64,000 nt of DNA. It comes from Pedobacter boryungensis (GTDB lineage Bacteria > Bacteroidota > Bacteroidia > Sphingobacteriales > Sphingobacteriaceae). The position numbers and the translations under genes are program-made. The stretch is from NCBI RefSeq assembly GCF_013204825.1, contig NZ_JABMKV010000002.1, positions 868,001-932,000 of the forward strand, read 5' to 3'. Shown one piece after another: positions 62,471 through 64,000 of the stretch. The notes beneath the pieces were generated by a model that worked only from the letters and a program-made list of their open reading frames with translations, had not been told where the DNA came from and searched no databases. Position 1 is the first letter of the stretch; each line of letters begins with the position of its first letter.

Positions 62471-63589
62471 TTACTTAAACTCTCTAAAATCTTGATCTGC
62501 TTTAATGTTTAATAAGCTTTCGTAAATTAAGCTAATTACATTATCGACATCTTCTTTATGCACCATTTCTACAGTGGTATGCATATAGCGCAAGGGCAAT
62601 GAAATTAATGCAGAGGGTACTCCGCCGTTTGAATAGGCAAAAGCATCGGTATCTGTACCTGTAGAACGAGATGAAGCCTGACGTTGAAAAGGAATATCGT
62701 TTTTCTCGGCCGTTTTAATTAATAATTTATTGAGGTTGGTTTGTACCGCAGGCGCATAAGAAACTACTGGTCCTTTGCCGCATGCTAAATCACCCTGTGT
62801 AATTTTATTAATCATTGGTGTTGTGGTGTCGTGAGTTACATCAGTTACTATAGCAACATTAGGTTTAATGCGTTGTGCAATCATTTCGGCACCGCGTAAA
62901 CCAATTTCTTCTTGTACCGAGTTTACAATATATAAGCCAAAAGGAAGTTTTTTCTTGTTCTCTTTTAACAAACGGGCTACTTCGGCAATCATAAAACCAC
63001 CTGCACGGTTATCTAATGCTCTACCTACATAATAGCGATCGTTTAAAATCATAAATTCATCTTCGTAAGTAATTACGCATCCTACATGAATACCTAGTTT
63101 TTCTACTTCTTCTTTAGTAGTGCAACCACAATCTAAAAAGATGTTTTTTAGCTCTGGTGCTTGTTCTTTTTCTCCATGACGTGTATGAATTGCTGGCCAA
63201 CCGAAAACAGCTTTGACTAATCCTTGGTCGGTATGAATATTTACGCGTTTTGATGGGGCAATTTGATGGTCTGAACCACCATTGCGGATAACGTAAATTA
63301 AACCATCGGCTGTAATGTAATTTACATACCATGAAATTTCGTCAGCATGTGCTTCTATAACTACTTTGTAAGCTGCTTTTGGATTAATTACACCAACAGC
63401 GGTACCATAGTTATCTATAAAATGTTCGTCTACATAAGGTTTTAAATAATCTAACCATAGTTTTTGCCCTTCCCACTCGTAACCAGTTGGAGCTGCATTG
63501 TTGATGTATTTCTCGAAAAATTGTATAGATTTTTTAGTAACTACTGGTACGTGTTTCTTTTTATTATCTTCTTCTTTTTTCTTTGCCAT
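62471..63589 (-). CDS. M42-family metallopeptidase (glutamyl aminopeptidase/endoglucanase type)
   Basis: The 372-residue protein has the M42 zinc-site motifs in order: VIEAHADEISWYV, YVGRALDNRAGG, VNSVQEEIGLRGAEM and AIVTDVTHDTT, plus C-terminal RYMHTTVEMVHKEDV. M42 peptidases form large tetrahedral complexes that trim short peptides in the cytoplasm. No signal peptide is visible. A Lys/Glu-rich start (MAKKKEEDNKKKH) precedes the catalytic domain. Confidence 0.93.
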   Translation of the reverse strand: MAKKKEEDNKKKHVPVVTKKSIQFFEKYINNAAPTGYEWEGQKLWLDYLKPYVDEHFIDNYGTAVGVINPKAAYKVVIEAHADEISWYVNYITADGLIYVIRNGGSDHQIAPSKRVNIHTDQGLVKAVFGWPAIHTRHGEKEQAPELKNIFLDCGCTTKEEVEKLGIHVGCVITYEDEFMILNDRYYVGRALDNRAGGFMIAEVARLLKENKKKLPFGLYIVNSVQEEIGLRGAEMIAQRIKPNVAIVTDVTHDTTTPMINKITQGDLACGKGPVVSYAPAVQTNLNKLLIKTAEKNDIPFQRQASSRSTGTDTDAFAYSNGGVPSALISLPLRYMHTTVEMVHKEDVDNVISLIYESLLNIKADQDFREFK

Positions 63590-63649
63590 AATTTTATTTT
63601 AATTATCGTTTAAATAGATGCTGCACTAAATTGAGCATTGATGAAACGT

Positions 63650-64000
63650 TTATAAGTTTAACTCCATCACAACGAAATCAAAGCCATCTGCTGTGTAGGT
63701 TTTATTTGTTTCGTGGAAGCCAAATTTAACATAAAATTCTTTCGCATTTACCCTAGCATTGCACCAGAGTTTTGTCAGTTTTTGAATTTTACAGAAATCA
63801 ATTAAGTATTCCATTAATTGCTTGCCCAAACCTTCTCCTTGCAAATCTGGTAAAACCGCTAGTTTACGAAACTGACCAACATCACCCTGTGTAAATAGTG
63901 AAACTACACCAGATAATTCATAGTCTACATAAATGCCAAAATGTATGCCGTCGAAATCGTTTTCGAGTTTTACAAAATCATAAGGGTGCTCGGGATACAT
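63650..64000 (-). CDS. GNAT-family N-acetyltransferase, partial at window edge
   Basis: The frame is read from the edge and has 116 residues. The acetyl-CoA loop is FRKLAVLPDLQGEGLGKQLMEYLIDFC (Q/R-x-x-G-x-G/A type), and VNAKEFYVKFGFHETNK is the usual C-terminal GNAT motif. The ATG at the edge (64000) begins MYPEHPYDFVKLEND, which normally lies some 15-25 residues after a GNAT start, so the true N-terminus is probably outside. Substrate unknown. Confidence 0.8.
   Translation of the reverse strand: MYPEHPYDFVKLENDFDGIHFGIYVDYELSGVVSLFTQGDVGQFRKLAVLPDLQGEGLGKQLMEYLIDFCKIQKLTKLWCNARVNAKEFYVKFGFHETNKTYTADGFDFVVMELNL

Noticed and set aside
63650-64000. GNAT gene as complete
   Set aside because: The ATG at the window edge is probably internal, so it is given as partial.

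Overview
The window looks like a chromosomal stretch of a Bacteroidota bacterium, most likely family Sphingobacteriaceae (Pedobacter-like). The supports are: AT-rich DNA (about one third G+C by eye); many perfect Bacteroidota -7 promoter boxes (TAnnTTTG), several with a TTG 19-20 nt upstream; few Shine-Dalgarno sequences; a carboxypeptidase-regulatory-like protein; a DUF2723/TMEM260-type glycosyltransferase; a LytS/LytTR pair and multi-domain hybrid histidine kinases. Species cannot be fixed from the sequence alone.

Layout. 1-3.6 kb (minus): C-terminally cut multi-PAS sensor, fatty acid desaturase, degenerate HATPase-like protein. 3.7-8.7 kb (plus): exported degradative enzymes (GH13 lipoprotein, NPP-type phosphodiesterase, S10 serine carboxypeptidase), followed by several intergenic palindromic repeats. 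9-15.8 kb: accA, a large DUF2723 membrane protein (minus), tRNA-Gln(UUG), prs, rplY and pth. 15.8-24.1 kb (minus): signalling block with a CHASE3/GAF hybrid kinase, a CheR methyltransferase and a REC-kinase-REC protein in one operon, then a LytTR regulator and a LytS-type kinase. 24.3-30.2 kb: small unlinked genes, M1 peptidase, ThuA protein and a tandem pair of tiny Ala/Lys-rich exported peptides.

30.3-51.4 kb is the str-S10-spc-alpha ribosomal supercluster: rpsL-rpsG-fusA-rpsJ, a strong terminator, a three-gene insert (coiled-coil membrane protein, TSUP transporter, DUF1634 protein), then rplC through rplQ with secY, map, infA and rpoA. Internal promoters and structured leaders suggest it is read as several transcription units. 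51.4-55.1 kb: GMC oxidoreductase with a gluconate-dehydrogenase-like small subunit, and a methyltransferase. 55.2-57.1 kb: dnaK behind a sigma-54-like element. 57.3-64 kb (minus): TMEM175 channel, a NahK-like sugar kinase overlapping a nucleotidyltransferase, a HerA-like ATPase, a DUF2059 protein, an M42 peptidase and a cut GNAT gene.

I found no CRISPR array, transposase, prophage or obvious defence system. Most of the window is core housekeeping. The less ordinary observations are the insert splitting rpsJ from rplC, the series of structured ribosomal-protein leaders and promoters, Shine-Dalgarno motifs at just two intergenic ribosomal gene starts, several apparently leaderless genes, and the duplicated Lys-rich peptides.
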